Made by a program: the position numbers and the translations under genes. DNA of 64,000 nucleotides, from assembly GCF_017254865.1 (NCBI RefSeq), contig NZ_JAFKCV010000007.1, forward strand, positions 1 through 64,000, in the 5' to 3' direction. This stretch comes from Bowmanella dokdonensis (lineage in GTDB: Bacteria > Pseudomonadota > Gammaproteobacteria > Enterobacterales > Alteromonadaceae). A model generated the notes under the pieces. That model did not search any database, was not told where the DNA came from, and saw only the letters and a list, made by a program, of their open reading frames with translations. Positions 1 through 7,149 of the stretch are shown here, piece by piece (within the stretch, counting starts at the first letter, position 1; the number at the start of each line of letters is the position of its first letter).

Positions 1-53
1 TCATGCTGCTTAATGGCCTTGATGATTTGTTCTTCGGTATAACGTTTTTTCAT
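1..53 (-). CDS. IS3-family transposase OrfA, N-terminal fragment cut by window edge
   Basis: Reading the minus strand from the ATG at 53 gives MKKRYTEEQIIKAIKQH, the typical opening of IS3-family OrfA (HTH_Tnp_1-type helix-turn-helix protein that binds the element ends). Only 17 codons lie in the window; the rest, and OrfB with the DDE domain, should lie to the left. An AGATCTCA stretch precedes the ATG with no clear Shine-Dalgarno. The family call rests on this short N-terminus, which is distinctive, so the family is fairly safe but the subgroup is not. Confidence 0.75.
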   Translation of the reverse strand, partial: MKKRYTEEQIIKAIKQH

Positions 54-127
54 TCTGAGATCTCCATTGGCTCCAGTTTATTGGAAATCTCATCAAAGTC
101 ATGGTGTTAAATCTGGGGAGAAGGTCA
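1..127 (-). mobile_element. Right-hand end of an IS3-family insertion sequence
   Basis: The orfA start at 53 reads leftwards, so the 5' terminus of the element must lie a little to the right of it. On the minus strand a TGACCTTCTCCCCAG sequence begins at 127; IS3 ends usually start with TG and the leader to orfA is usually 50-100 bp, so I place the boundary at 127 (inferred). Rightwards of 127 the helicase reading frame resumes with recognisable family sequence. The target duplication and the other end are outside the window. Confidence 0.6.
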
Positions 128-2046
128 CACACAAGAGCATCAATGTAATGCTTCAGTTTACAGGACGTTTTACAAGGACGACAAAAAATGTAGGTGATGC
201 TAAGTTTATTGCCAATATTGCAAACCCTAATGTAAATGAAAGTCTAGAAGAGCTTTATAAGGAAGATTCTGATTGGAACAATGTCATCAGTAGTATTAGT
301 TCTAAAAAAATCAAAGGTGAAAAAGCCTATCAAGAGTTCAGAGAAGAGTTTTCTGAGCCGAGCAAGCTTTTAGATCTGGGCCTGACGCCAAGTATTAGTA
401 CTACAGTATATAGAATGCGTATTGCCAAATGGAGCCCAGAAAGGTTCATTAGATTTGGAAGCAAACAGTTTCAGATCGTTGATTCTGTAATTAATGATGA
501 AAAAGATACATTGGTTTTTTCGATTAAGTCCTATCTTCCTGTAGGGTGGACTAGTTCTAGGGAGCTTTTTGATGAATCTTGGGACTTATATATTGCGTTC
601 TATGACAAAGAAAATGATTTGTTATTTATTCATTCTTCTGCAAAGGATGGCCTAGTGAAAAGGCTAGTTAAGTTGATTGCTGAGGATGCTACTCAAGTTA
701 AGGGCGAATATGTATTCCGAGCGTTAGCGGGACTCAAGCGTTTGAAGTTGCAAAATGTCGGTCTCAATAAAAACAAAAAGGGTCTGCGATACTCTATGCA
801 CACTGGTACAGAGATTAATGAACAAATACCTGATATTGAAGCCAATAGAGCTAAAAAATCTAACATCTTTGGCAAGGGCTTTGAAAATGGAAAGCTAGTA
901 AGTATTGGTTGTTCTCATAAAGGTAAAGTTTGGGCAATGGATAGCGACTCTTTAGATCAATGGATAGCCTGGTGTAAAGGGGTTGGTAAAAAGATATTGG
1001 ACGACAGAATTGATACAAATGAAGTTATGAAAACCGCCATGCAAACCGAAGAGCTTGATGAGTTTCCAAATATACCTGCGCTCGCTATTGATTGGCCTAT
1101 TGAAATACTTAGAAAAAATGAAATGAAAATTTCAATTAAGTCTGCCACATGGGAAGAAACACTAATAAATTGTGAATTATTGCTAAGTGATCTACCTGTC
1201 ACTGATCCTAAAGAAATTAAATTTATCCTCAATAATGAATACGGTAAGCACAATATATCGATGAGGATTAAAGGTGGCGAAGAAGTTGCTATCAGCTTGG
1301 AAAGTAATTTAGACATTAAAATTGGGGAGCAGACCACCTCGCTCGCTGAGTTCTTTGAGGAGCATCCCCCCACAATATTTTTAAGCGACACATCATTAAT
1401 AGATGGTGCATTTAGATATTACCCTAATGAAGATTACGCTTATAAATACGATGTGAATAATATAGAAGATTGGGATTGGAATGGTGTTGATATATCAGTT
1501 GAATCACAGACGGCTAATAAGTTGGCTAATTCAGTTCAATACTATACGATTCATAAAATTTTAAATGAGTATGATTTGATTTTTGACGATGATGGAGCTG
1601 GGGAAATTGCAGATGTTGTCGCGATAAAAAACATAGATAACAATAGGCTGGTGGTAGATTTATTTCATTGCAAATATTGCTCTAAAAAAGGTGGGGTGGC
1701 GACTCCGGGAGCAAGAGTCGATGACGTTTATCAAGTCGTAGGTCAAGCTGAGAAAAGTGTTAAGTGGTTTTCTGACAAAGAAAAATTGATCCTGCGACTG
1801 ATGGAGAGAGAGCGTGGAAGGCTCAAAAATGGAAGAACCTCTCGAATAGAAAAAGGCACATTTGAAGACCTAGCAAATCTAGCGAGAATATCTCGATATG
1901 CTGACTTTAAATTAGGTGTCTCGATAGTTCAGCCTGCTATCTCTAAAGCAAAAGTTTCTGATGATCAGCTAACTGTAATAGGTGCGACAGCAGCATACAT
2001 AGATGAGATAAGTGGAGTAAAACTTAGGGTCATTATTAATAAGTAA
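128..2046 (+). pseudogene. C-terminal remnant of an SF2 helicase-nuclease, probably a defence protein
   Basis: The frame is open from 43 to 2046, but the first in-frame start (TTG at 67) lies in the IS end and the first about 20 codons are IS-derived. Recognisable protein begins at about 130 and at once shows LQFTGRFTRT, a good match to helicase motif VI (Q-x-x-G-R-x-x-R), so motifs I-V have been removed. After a long middle region, residues about 507-536 (numbered from the TTG) carry DDDGAGEIADVVAI and VDLFHCKYC, which fit a PD-(D/E)xK-type nuclease core. Large helicases with such tails are common in defence islands; that role is inference. The gene is strikingly AT-rich compared with its surroundings. 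An ATG at 148 could still start translation of the remnant, but the helicase cannot be functional. Confidence 0.6.
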
Positions 2047-2230
2047 TGTCTACCTTTAAGAAGCGGGATCAAAGGGTCCTACTGATTAATGGATGACCCC
2101 GCAGCGCTCACTCCATGCCGTCGCCGGCACGGTCGCTATTTTAACGAGTCGTTGGCAGAGTATGGTGATATTCTGGTAATCAGCCTGACAGGTTCATAGT
2201 CTGGCTTGATGCGTTCCGTAGGATGAATTG

Positions 2231-3199
2231 ATGAATTCTCTTCCCGTTGCTATCGCGCTTTTAGTTATCGTCCTTGTAATCTGGCTTGGATACTATTTCA
2301 AGCCCCCAAGTAAAGGCACTTCCAGCCAAAAGGCCAAGCCACTTCAGATACACGAGGATCCCGTCCAGCAGAACGGCCCTATCGATCTGCGCGACTATAT
2401 TGTCCTAGATACAGAGACCACTGGGCTGTCGGAGGGCTATGAAGCGATTGAAATTGCTGTTGTGGATTGCAATGGCCAGGTGCTGTTCAACCAGCGAGTA
2501 AGACCGACGATTGAGATCGAGCCTCGCGCAGTGGAAGTGCACAAAATCACAAGCTCACAACTGACAACCTGCCCGACTTTTGATTCGGTGAGCGTGTCAC
2601 TGAGTCAGGTTTTGCAAGGCAAAACTATTGCGGCTTACAACTTACCCTATGACATTAACGCGCTACTCAATAGCGCCTTGGCAACCAAAGCCGAGCTATC
2701 TATCAATGGTCCCAGTGTCTGTATCATGGAGTTTGCAACCAGACTTTTTAAACGGGAACGCAACCTTAAGCTGACGGCCCTGATTGAGGGGTTTGGCATC
2801 AAGGTGGTCGATGCGCACAGTGCACTGGGCGATGCAAGGATGGCCATGGAGGTATTTAAGATCCTGGCACACCTTGATGATAGCCATCCGGATGGGTTTA
2901 TGCCGGGATTTGAGAATATCGATCCTGCTGTCTTGTGGGGGTGCCGTGACAATGAAGAGCTTAAATACTGGGAGTCACCGGACAAAGATAGAGCAGGGTT
3001 GTTCACCGGATGGTCAGCCGGAGGGAGCGGTAAAGTTGCCATGCTGACACAGGAATTTCATCGCCAGGTCATGGCGCAGGAAGCATCCGGAAAAACGGCA
3101 GTATTCACCGTTCGTTACAGCAATGGTATCCCGATCGTGCATCTCAATATGTTAACTCAGGAAGGAATAAAAGGGGTCAGATCCACTTTAAAGGAATAA
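2231..3199 (+). CDS. Membrane-anchored DEDDh 3'-5' exonuclease (DnaQ/RNase T superfamily)
   Basis: An N-terminal hydrophobic segment (residues about 5-22) is followed by a linker and an exonuclease domain (about 55-215). Exo I is LDTETTG at about 59-65 and Exo III is AHSALGDARMA, with the general-base His near 195 and Asp near 201, so the two-metal DEDDh site looks complete. The substrate is unknown. I prefer the ATG at 2231 over a TTG three bases earlier because AGGA at 2220-2223 is well spaced from it. The last about 12 codons (EGIKGVRSTLKE) are the translated RAYT-type repeat at 3164-3199, so the original 3' end has been replaced. It stands alone between the helicase remnant and the RAYT/PIN duplication. 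Confidence 0.75.
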   Translation: MNSLPVAIALLVIVLVIWLGYYFKPPSKGTSSQKAKPLQIHEDPVQQNGPIDLRDYIVLDTETTGLSEGYEAIEIAVVDCNGQVLFNQRVRPTIEIEPRAVEVHKITSSQLTTCPTFDSVSVSLSQVLQGKTIAAYNLPYDINALLNSALATKAELSINGPSVCIMEFATRLFKRERNLKLTALIEGFGIKVVDAHSALGDARMAMEVFKILAHLDDSHPDGFMPGFENIDPAVLWGCRDNEELKYWESPDKDRAGLFTGWSAGGSGKVAMLTQEFHRQVMAQEASGKTAVFTVRYSNGIPIVHLNMLTQEGIKGVRSTLKE

Positions 3200-3234
3200 A
3201 AGGGGTGAATAAAAGGGGTCAGATCCACTTTAAA
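3164..3234. repeat. Two tandem copies of the RAYT-element 3' terminal repeat
   Basis: The core GGGGTCAGATCCACTTTAAA occurs twice here, each preceded by AATAAAA, and a third time at 3943-3972. In the second and third copies it lies directly after the stop of a RAYT C-terminal fragment, as expected for the terminal repeat of a REP-associated tyrosine transposase element. The first copy supplies the stop codon of the exonuclease gene. Confidence 0.7.
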
Positions 3235-3376
3235 TCGCATCGGCCTTCTTCCTCCATCCAACCCGTCTACCCCGTTTTCCTTCCCGTAGCCTTTTACCTG
3301 TTAGAGTCTCAACTTCTTTAGCAAAGCGTTCACTGCCCAGTACCAGCCCTTTGTTGGCTGCTTTGCGGATATCCTC
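3230..3376 (-). pseudogene. RAYT (IS200-like Y1 transposase) C-terminal remnant, copy A
   Basis: On the minus strand 48 codons read from EDIRKAANKGLVLGSERF to GRRVGWRKKADAI and stop at 3230-3232. This is the basic C-terminal tail typical of REP-associated tyrosine transposases. The catalytic HUH/Tyr domain is absent: the sequence jumps at about 3377 straight into the 5' repeat (AAAGGGTCAGAGTTGTTG), so the element is an internal deletion derivative. Copy A keeps the frame; copy B at 3968 does not. Confidence 0.7.
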
Positions 3377-3412
3377 GGATCAAAGGGTTGATCAAAGGGT
3401 CAGAGTTGTTGA
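3377..3412. repeat. RAYT-element 5' repeat, partly doubled
   Basis: GATCAAAGGGT appears twice in a row here and leads into CAGAGTTGTTGAA. The same motif recurs at 4114-4140 and 5438-5461, and a shorter GATCAAAGGGTC lies at about 2068-2079, so it is a dispersed repeat that marks this region as worked over by RAYT-related elements. Confidence 0.6.
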
Positions 3413-3490
3413 AACGAATGTTCAAGGGCTCAGCCCATTAGAGCGCGGCTATCCAGCCGACTTGCATAGTGAATGGCCAATCGCGAAAGG

Positions 3491-3941
3491 CTACAAATTC
3501 TCAGCATATCCTCGGAGGATTTCAGCGCTGACAACCAGGCCACAAGCTTCCAATGTGTCCAGGTAATCAGCAATGGATTTTGGTGGCTTTCTTAACGATT
3601 CCCGGTGTCTCTTGATCACCTGACATACCAGTGCTGGATTCAGATCAAACTGGTTTTGGACAAATACATCTGGGGGGATGGCCTCAATACCGTACTTGTC
3701 GAGCTCTTCTGCAGGAAAATCTTTCAGGTTGAATGTCACAATTGCCTGGGCGCCACAGGCAATGGCCGCAGCCAGTACGTGCCGATCATCCTCATCAGGC
3801 AACTTTACAAATGGCTCAAAGGCCTCATAGCCGGTGACCAGACAGCCCCGGACATGCTTGTTCATCAGTTCCCGGGTTCGCTGCAACTGCTCAGGTTTTA
3901 GGTCTGGCCGATTCCTAAGGACATTGCGTATCCATTCCTCG
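3491..3941 (-). pseudogene. Truncated duplicate of the PIN-domain toxin gene
   Basis: This is a near-identical copy of the 3' three quarters of the intact PIN gene at 4216-4782. It ends at 3941, where the RAYT terminal repeat begins, so the promoter, start codon and about the first 48 codons, including the N-terminal Asp of the PIN active site (LDANVLY), are missing. The remaining part has the LPDEDDRHV acidic cluster. An internal ATG at 3886 is open to the stop but lacks essential residues. It is unlikely to encode a toxin. Confidence 0.85.
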
Positions 3942-3944
3942 TGT

Positions 3945-4669
3945 GAATAAAAGGGGTCAGATCCACTTTAAATCGCATCGGCCTTCTTCCTCCATCCAAC
4001 CCGTCTACCCCGTTTTCCTTCCCGTAGCCTCTTACCTGTTAGAGCCTCAACTTCTTTAGCAAAGCGTTCACTGCCAGTACCAGCCATTTGTTGGCTGCTT
4101 TGCGGATATCCTCGGATCAAAGGGTCAGAGTTGTTGAAACGAATGTTCAAGGGCTCAGCCCATTAGAGCGCGGCTATCCAGCCGACTTGCTTAGTGAATG
4201 GCCAATCGCGAAAGGCTACAAATTCTCAGCATATCCTCGGAGGATTTCAGCGCTGACAACCAGGCCACAAGCTTCTAAAGTGTCCAGGTAATCAGCAATG
4301 GATTTTGGTGGTTTTCTTAACGATTCCCGGTGTCTCTTGATCACCTGACATACCAGTGCTGGATTCAGGTCAAACTGGTTTTGGACAAATACATCTGGGG
4401 GGATGGCCTCAATACCGTACTTGTCGAGCTCTTCTGCAGGAAAATCTTTCAGGTTGAATGTCACAATTGCCTGGGCGCCACAGGCAATAGCCGCAGCCAG
4501 TACGTGCCGATCATCCTCATCAGGCAACTTTACAAATGGCTCAAAGGCCTCATAGCCGGTGACCAGACAGCCCCGGACATGCTTGTTCATCAGTTCCCGG
4601 GTTCGCTGCAACTGCTCAGGTTTTAGGTCTGGCCGATTCCTAAGGACATTGCGTATCCATTCCTCGTGG
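3945..4669. repeat. Copy B of the tandem duplication
   Basis: Same layout as copy A at 3208-3942. Beyond 4669 copy B continues into the 5' part of the intact PIN gene, while copy A does not. Copy B is therefore likely the source and copy A the partial duplicate, unless both came from an earlier longer array. Confidence 0.85.
3968..4113 (-). pseudogene. RAYT C-terminal remnant, copy B, frameshifted
   Basis: Matches copy A (3230-3376), but one C is lost in the GTACTGGGCAGTGAACGC stretch, which shifts the frame upstream of GSERFAKEVEALTG. The stop at 3968-3970 and the adjoining GGGGTCAGATCCACTTTAAA repeat are kept. Only the tail of the transposase is present. Confidence 0.65.
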
Positions 4670-4782
4670 ATCCTCTCTGTCCATCGGGCTGCATAGAGAT
4701 CTCTGAGCGCCAGATGCATCAACAAATCCCGCAAGGGAGCGGGATAAAGTACATTGGCATCCAGTATGGCGACAAATTTCAT
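4216..4782 (-). CDS. PIN-domain ribonuclease toxin of a type II toxin-antitoxin pair
   Basis: 188 residues. The PIN fold (PIN_3-like) begins at once with the metal-binding Asp in AILDANVLYP; the central acidic cluster LPDEDDRHVLAAA and the later IVTFNLKDFP give the other carboxylates expected of a Mg-dependent PIN RNase. It would cut RNA in the cytoplasm when the antitoxin is lost. The ATG at 4782 overlaps the antitoxin stop by one base (TGATG), indicating translational coupling; a TTG one codon upstream is less likely. The cognate antitoxin is the HTH protein just upstream. The target RNA is unknown. Confidence 0.8.
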   Translation of the reverse strand: MKFVAILDANVLYPAPLRDLLMHLALRDLYAARWTERIHEEWIRNVLRNRPDLKPEQLQRTRELMNKHVRGCLVTGYEAFEPFVKLPDEDDRHVLAAAIACGAQAIVTFNLKDFPAEELDKYGIEAIPPDVFVQNQFDLNPALVCQVIKRHRESLRKPPKSIADYLDTLEACGLVVSAEILRGYAENL

Positions 4783-5255
4783 CAATAACCCATGTCCAGC
4801 TCTTGCGCCTGCTCTGAAAGATCATCCAACACCTTCAGCCTCTGTTCATCAATGCGGGCCTTGTATTCCTGTACATCTTTGAACAGTACGCGACGATGGG
4901 TCCCCTTCATCGAAAACGGGATTTCCTTCTCCTCCAAAAGCTTCACAAGATAGGGGCGGGATACATTTAAAATATCTGCTGCCTGCTGTGTCGTCAGTTC
5001 TGCATGGATGGGAACCAGGGTAACCGCATTGCCCTGCGCCATCTGCACCAGGATACTTTTCAATAATTCCAGCACAGCACTGGGCAAAACGACCTCTTCG
5101 CCCTTCTCATCCTTAAACTGGATGCGCTCTTCAAACTGTGCTTCTTTCTTATGTCTTCCCAAAATCTGGGAAATCACAGATGCACTGGCTCTGGCCAGAT
5201 CAACATCATGCTCCGACGGACTATATATACGCCCATATTGACTTGCACTCGCCAT
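4782..5255 (-). CDS. HTH (excisionase-type) antitoxin of the PIN toxin
   Basis: 157 residues from an ATG preceded by a perfect GGAGG. The C-terminal half has an excisionase/MerR-like helix-turn-helix (about residues 90-140) with TTQQAADILNVSRPYLVKLL followed by RRVLFKDVQEYK. The N-terminal half is a charged helical region, and the acidic tail (DLSEQAQELDMGY) would suit toxin neutralisation. It is first in the operon and overlaps the PIN gene. Autorepression through the two direct repeats at 5317-5362 is likely. The pairing of this HTH type with PIN_3 proteins is a known arrangement; the function here is inferred from it. Confidence 0.75.
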   Translation of the reverse strand: MASASQYGRIYSPSEHDVDLARASASVISQILGRHKKEAQFEERIQFKDEKGEEVVLPSAVLELLKSILVQMAQGNAVTLVPIHAELTTQQAADILNVSRPYLVKLLEEKEIPFSMKGTHRRVLFKDVQEYKARIDEQRLKVLDDLSEQAQELDMGY

Positions 5256-5316
5256 AACTGCCTCCTGATAAATACTACGAGCTGTAGGATGCGAGTAACG
5301 CCATCCCTGAAGAGAA

Positions 5317-5362
5317 AATAAACGAAATAACCGAAACGGGCAATAAACGAAATATCCGAAAC
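5317..5362 (-). promoter_or_regulatory. Two 21-bp direct repeats, candidate TA operator
   Basis: AATAAACGAAATAACCGAAAC (5317-5337) and the same sequence with one change (5342-5362) stand 25 bp apart, starting about 60 bp upstream of the antitoxin start. Direct repeats at this place fit binding sites for the HTH antitoxin and would allow autoregulation. No other explanation is visible; the repeat is not part of the RAYT sequences nearby. Confidence 0.55.
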
Positions 5363-5437
5363 TGATTTGCCCTGTCAATCTCCTTTGACGGCCTGCCTCA
5401 TAACTGCTGTTGGCGTTGTCCAGAATAAAAAGGGTCG

Positions 5438-5762
5438 GGATCAAAGGGTCAGAGTTGTTGAATCCGTTCTTTCGGCAGCTACAGTTCCAGTACGCATTCA
5501 AAAAAACGGGTCGGGGAAATTGGGTCGTAGTTAATTAAGCAAACATACACGCTCAAGGCGCAAAGCGACTGAGCCTTATTGGCCGGCAACGCCCTCAAAC
5601 CCCTTGGCCAGCAAGCGGTATTAACGCATCATTTCAGCAAGCTGTTCGGTAACTGAGCCTTCGCCGTTACCAGGTAACGACTGCTAACATTTTTCCCCTT
5701 GCCAAGTTGTATGACCTGCTTGGATGATGCCTTTACCCAGGGCATTACAAGTACAGGTCCAT
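5438..5762. other. Non-coding spacer with a RAYT-type repeat
   Basis: The start (about 5438-5461) carries GATCAAAGGGTCAGAGTTGTTGAA. A GGGTCGGGG and GGGTCGTAG pair follows at 5509-5532, probably another degenerate element end. From 5540 to the protease start I see no convincing gene, terminator or RNA. Confidence 0.4.
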
Positions 5763-6746
5763 ATGAACAAACAGAATCTGCTGGCAGATCCGCGACCTTC
5801 GCTTTCGCACGACGCACAGGAATCATCTTCTGAAAATGCCAGTGCAGATCCTCAGCCAAAGCCAAGCGGTACTCAACCTGGTGCCAAACGCCACCTGAGC
5901 ATTCTCAAAGCCATACTGGTTGAATTGTTGCTTGGCGGGGCGGCAGTCATTGGCGCCATAGTGGTCTATCGACAGGGCTTGCTGCCAATACTTGATGCTG
6001 CCTTGCAACTGGATCCTGAACTGCTTAGCGCATTGAGGCGTATGGGCATTCCTCTGGTGGCCGTGCTGGGTTATTGGGCCTATGTTCGCTGGTTTGAAAA
6101 ACGCGACGTCACCGAACTGCGGTTGCAGCCGTTCAACCTGCTGCTCGGCGGCCTCAGCGGTGCCCTGCTGGTCGTATTGCCCATTACATTACTCTTTGCG
6201 CTTGGCGCCTACGAACTGATGCAGTTTCGCGGCTTTTCGTCGGCGCTATTGGGCGTAGGCGTGTTGATTGTGGTCGCTGCCACCCTTGAGGAACTGATTT
6301 ACCGATGTTTGTTGTTCCGGGTGCTTGAACGGGGCTGGGGCACAGGGATTGCACTGATAGCGCAGTCCCTGGTATTCGCTCTGATGCATATGGGAAACCT
6401 GGCGCAAGGCGAGGTCAGCGATGTGGCGACGATGTTAGTGTCGGTCACCTTACTGGGCCTGCTGTGGTCAGGGGTATACGTGCTGACCCGCAATCTTTGG
6501 GTAGCAGTGGCCAATCACGCTTGCTGGAACTTCACCATACTATTGTGCGGTGTGCCTCTGTCCGGCAATGAGGACTGGCGTGCGTTGGCGCCATTCGAAA
6601 GCCGTTATGCCGGGCCAGACTGGCTGACCGGCGGCATGTTCGGTCCGGAGAATTCCCTGCTGGTGATTCTGACCGTCTCGGTCGCCACAGGGGTATTGCT
6701 ACGCACGGCGAAACGAAGAGGGGCCTTCCTTAAACCCAGGATCTAA
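5763..6746 (+). CDS. CPBP-family intramembrane metalloprotease
   Basis: About 327 residues: a polar Pro/Ser-rich N-terminus (about 50 residues), then at least seven hydrophobic segments. The CPBP (Abi, CAAX-protease-like) motifs are in order: EELIYR near residue 176 (Glu-Glu-x-x-x-Arg), ALMHMGN near 206-210, and VANHACWN near 249-254, which together form the intramembrane metal site. Family members cut prenylated or other membrane substrates and sometimes act in bacteriocin immunity; the substrate here is unknown. The ATG at 5763 has AGGT six bases upstream; an ATG at 5724 would add 13 residues without a ribosome site. Monocistronic. Confidence 0.8.
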   Translation: MNKQNLLADPRPSLSHDAQESSSENASADPQPKPSGTQPGAKRHLSILKAILVELLLGGAAVIGAIVVYRQGLLPILDAALQLDPELLSALRRMGIPLVAVLGYWAYVRWFEKRDVTELRLQPFNLLLGGLSGALLVVLPITLLFALGAYELMQFRGFSSALLGVGVLIVVAATLEELIYRCLLFRVLERGWGTGIALIAQSLVFALMHMGNLAQGEVSDVATMLVSVTLLGLLWSGVYVLTRNLWVAVANHACWNFTILLCGVPLSGNEDWRALAPFESRYAGPDWLTGGMFGPENSLLVILTVSVATGVLLRTAKRRGAFLKPRI

Positions 6747-7134
6747 GCAAGGGGAAAAAGGGGGCGTAGTGAATTAGCACCAGCCAACCCCTTGCGCCCA
6801 CAGCCCCACTACCGAACAGCGCCAGTCCATACTAACCAGTAATTCATCCGTACCCTCTGTGTCTCTGTGGTTTACCTCCCGCGGACAACTACCCGGCGAA
6901 AGCAAAGAGCCGGGGTTATAACCCCAACTGGATCAGTCCCGGATGACCTTTAGGTCTTAGGTAGGTGGGCCAGTGGATGAGATGGCCGCCGGCACCTGGT
7001 CTTTGGTGGAAATATTTCCGCCAGGAAAACTCTTAAGGCTAATCTGCCAGTATCTTGCCCTGAAAGGTTAAACCACCCTGATAAGGGTTAACACTTGTTC
7101 AATAAGTGACCTATCTTAATTGATCACACCCTTT
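6747..7134. other. Non-coding gap with gene debris
   Basis: It holds a stretch CCTCTGTGTCTCTGTGGTTTACC at about 6858-6880, of a low-complexity type that recurs in inverted form near 26.5 kb, and the degraded DUF1348-gene tail at 6916-6975. The last 60 bases before the lipoprotein gene are AT-rich and could hold its promoter. Nothing else is recognisable. Confidence 0.4.
6916..6975 (-). pseudogene. Remnant of the 3' end of a DUF1348/NTF2-like gene
   Basis: The minus strand reads HWPTYLRPKGHPGLIQLGL then TAA. The intact DUF1348 gene at 13447-13923 ends [19 protein letters not shown] then TAA. The DNA aligns without gaps over about 65 bp at roughly three-quarters identity, including the shared GGGGTTATAACCCC palindrome at the stop. 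Upstream of the Trp-Pro-Thr the match ends, so only the last about 19 codons remain. Confidence 0.65.
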
Positions 7135-7149
7135 ATGATCAGAGTCATC

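Larger units (their letters stand above)
3208..3942. repeat. Copy A of a tandem direct duplication of about 0.73 kb
   Basis: This segment and 3945-4669 share the same order: repeat end, RAYT C-terminal fragment, AAAGGGTCAGAGTTGTTGAA repeat, spacer, 3' part of the PIN gene. They differ by scattered substitutions, one single-base indel in the RAYT part (CTGCCCAG against CTGCCAG) and 13-14 extra bases in copy A at about 3387-3400. Copy A breaks off inside the PIN gene at CCTCGTG, where the next AATAAAAGGGG repeat begins. Confidence 0.9.

Noticed and set aside
3351-3566. Plus-strand frames in the duplicated region (also at 4088-4291 and 4330-4626)
   Set aside because: They run antisense to the RAYT remnants and the PIN gene and recur only because the DNA is duplicated.
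5317-5362. Start of a CRISPR array or plasmid-type iteron origin
   Set aside because: Only two units, 4-bp spacer, no further copies and no rep or cas gene nearby; an operator is simpler.
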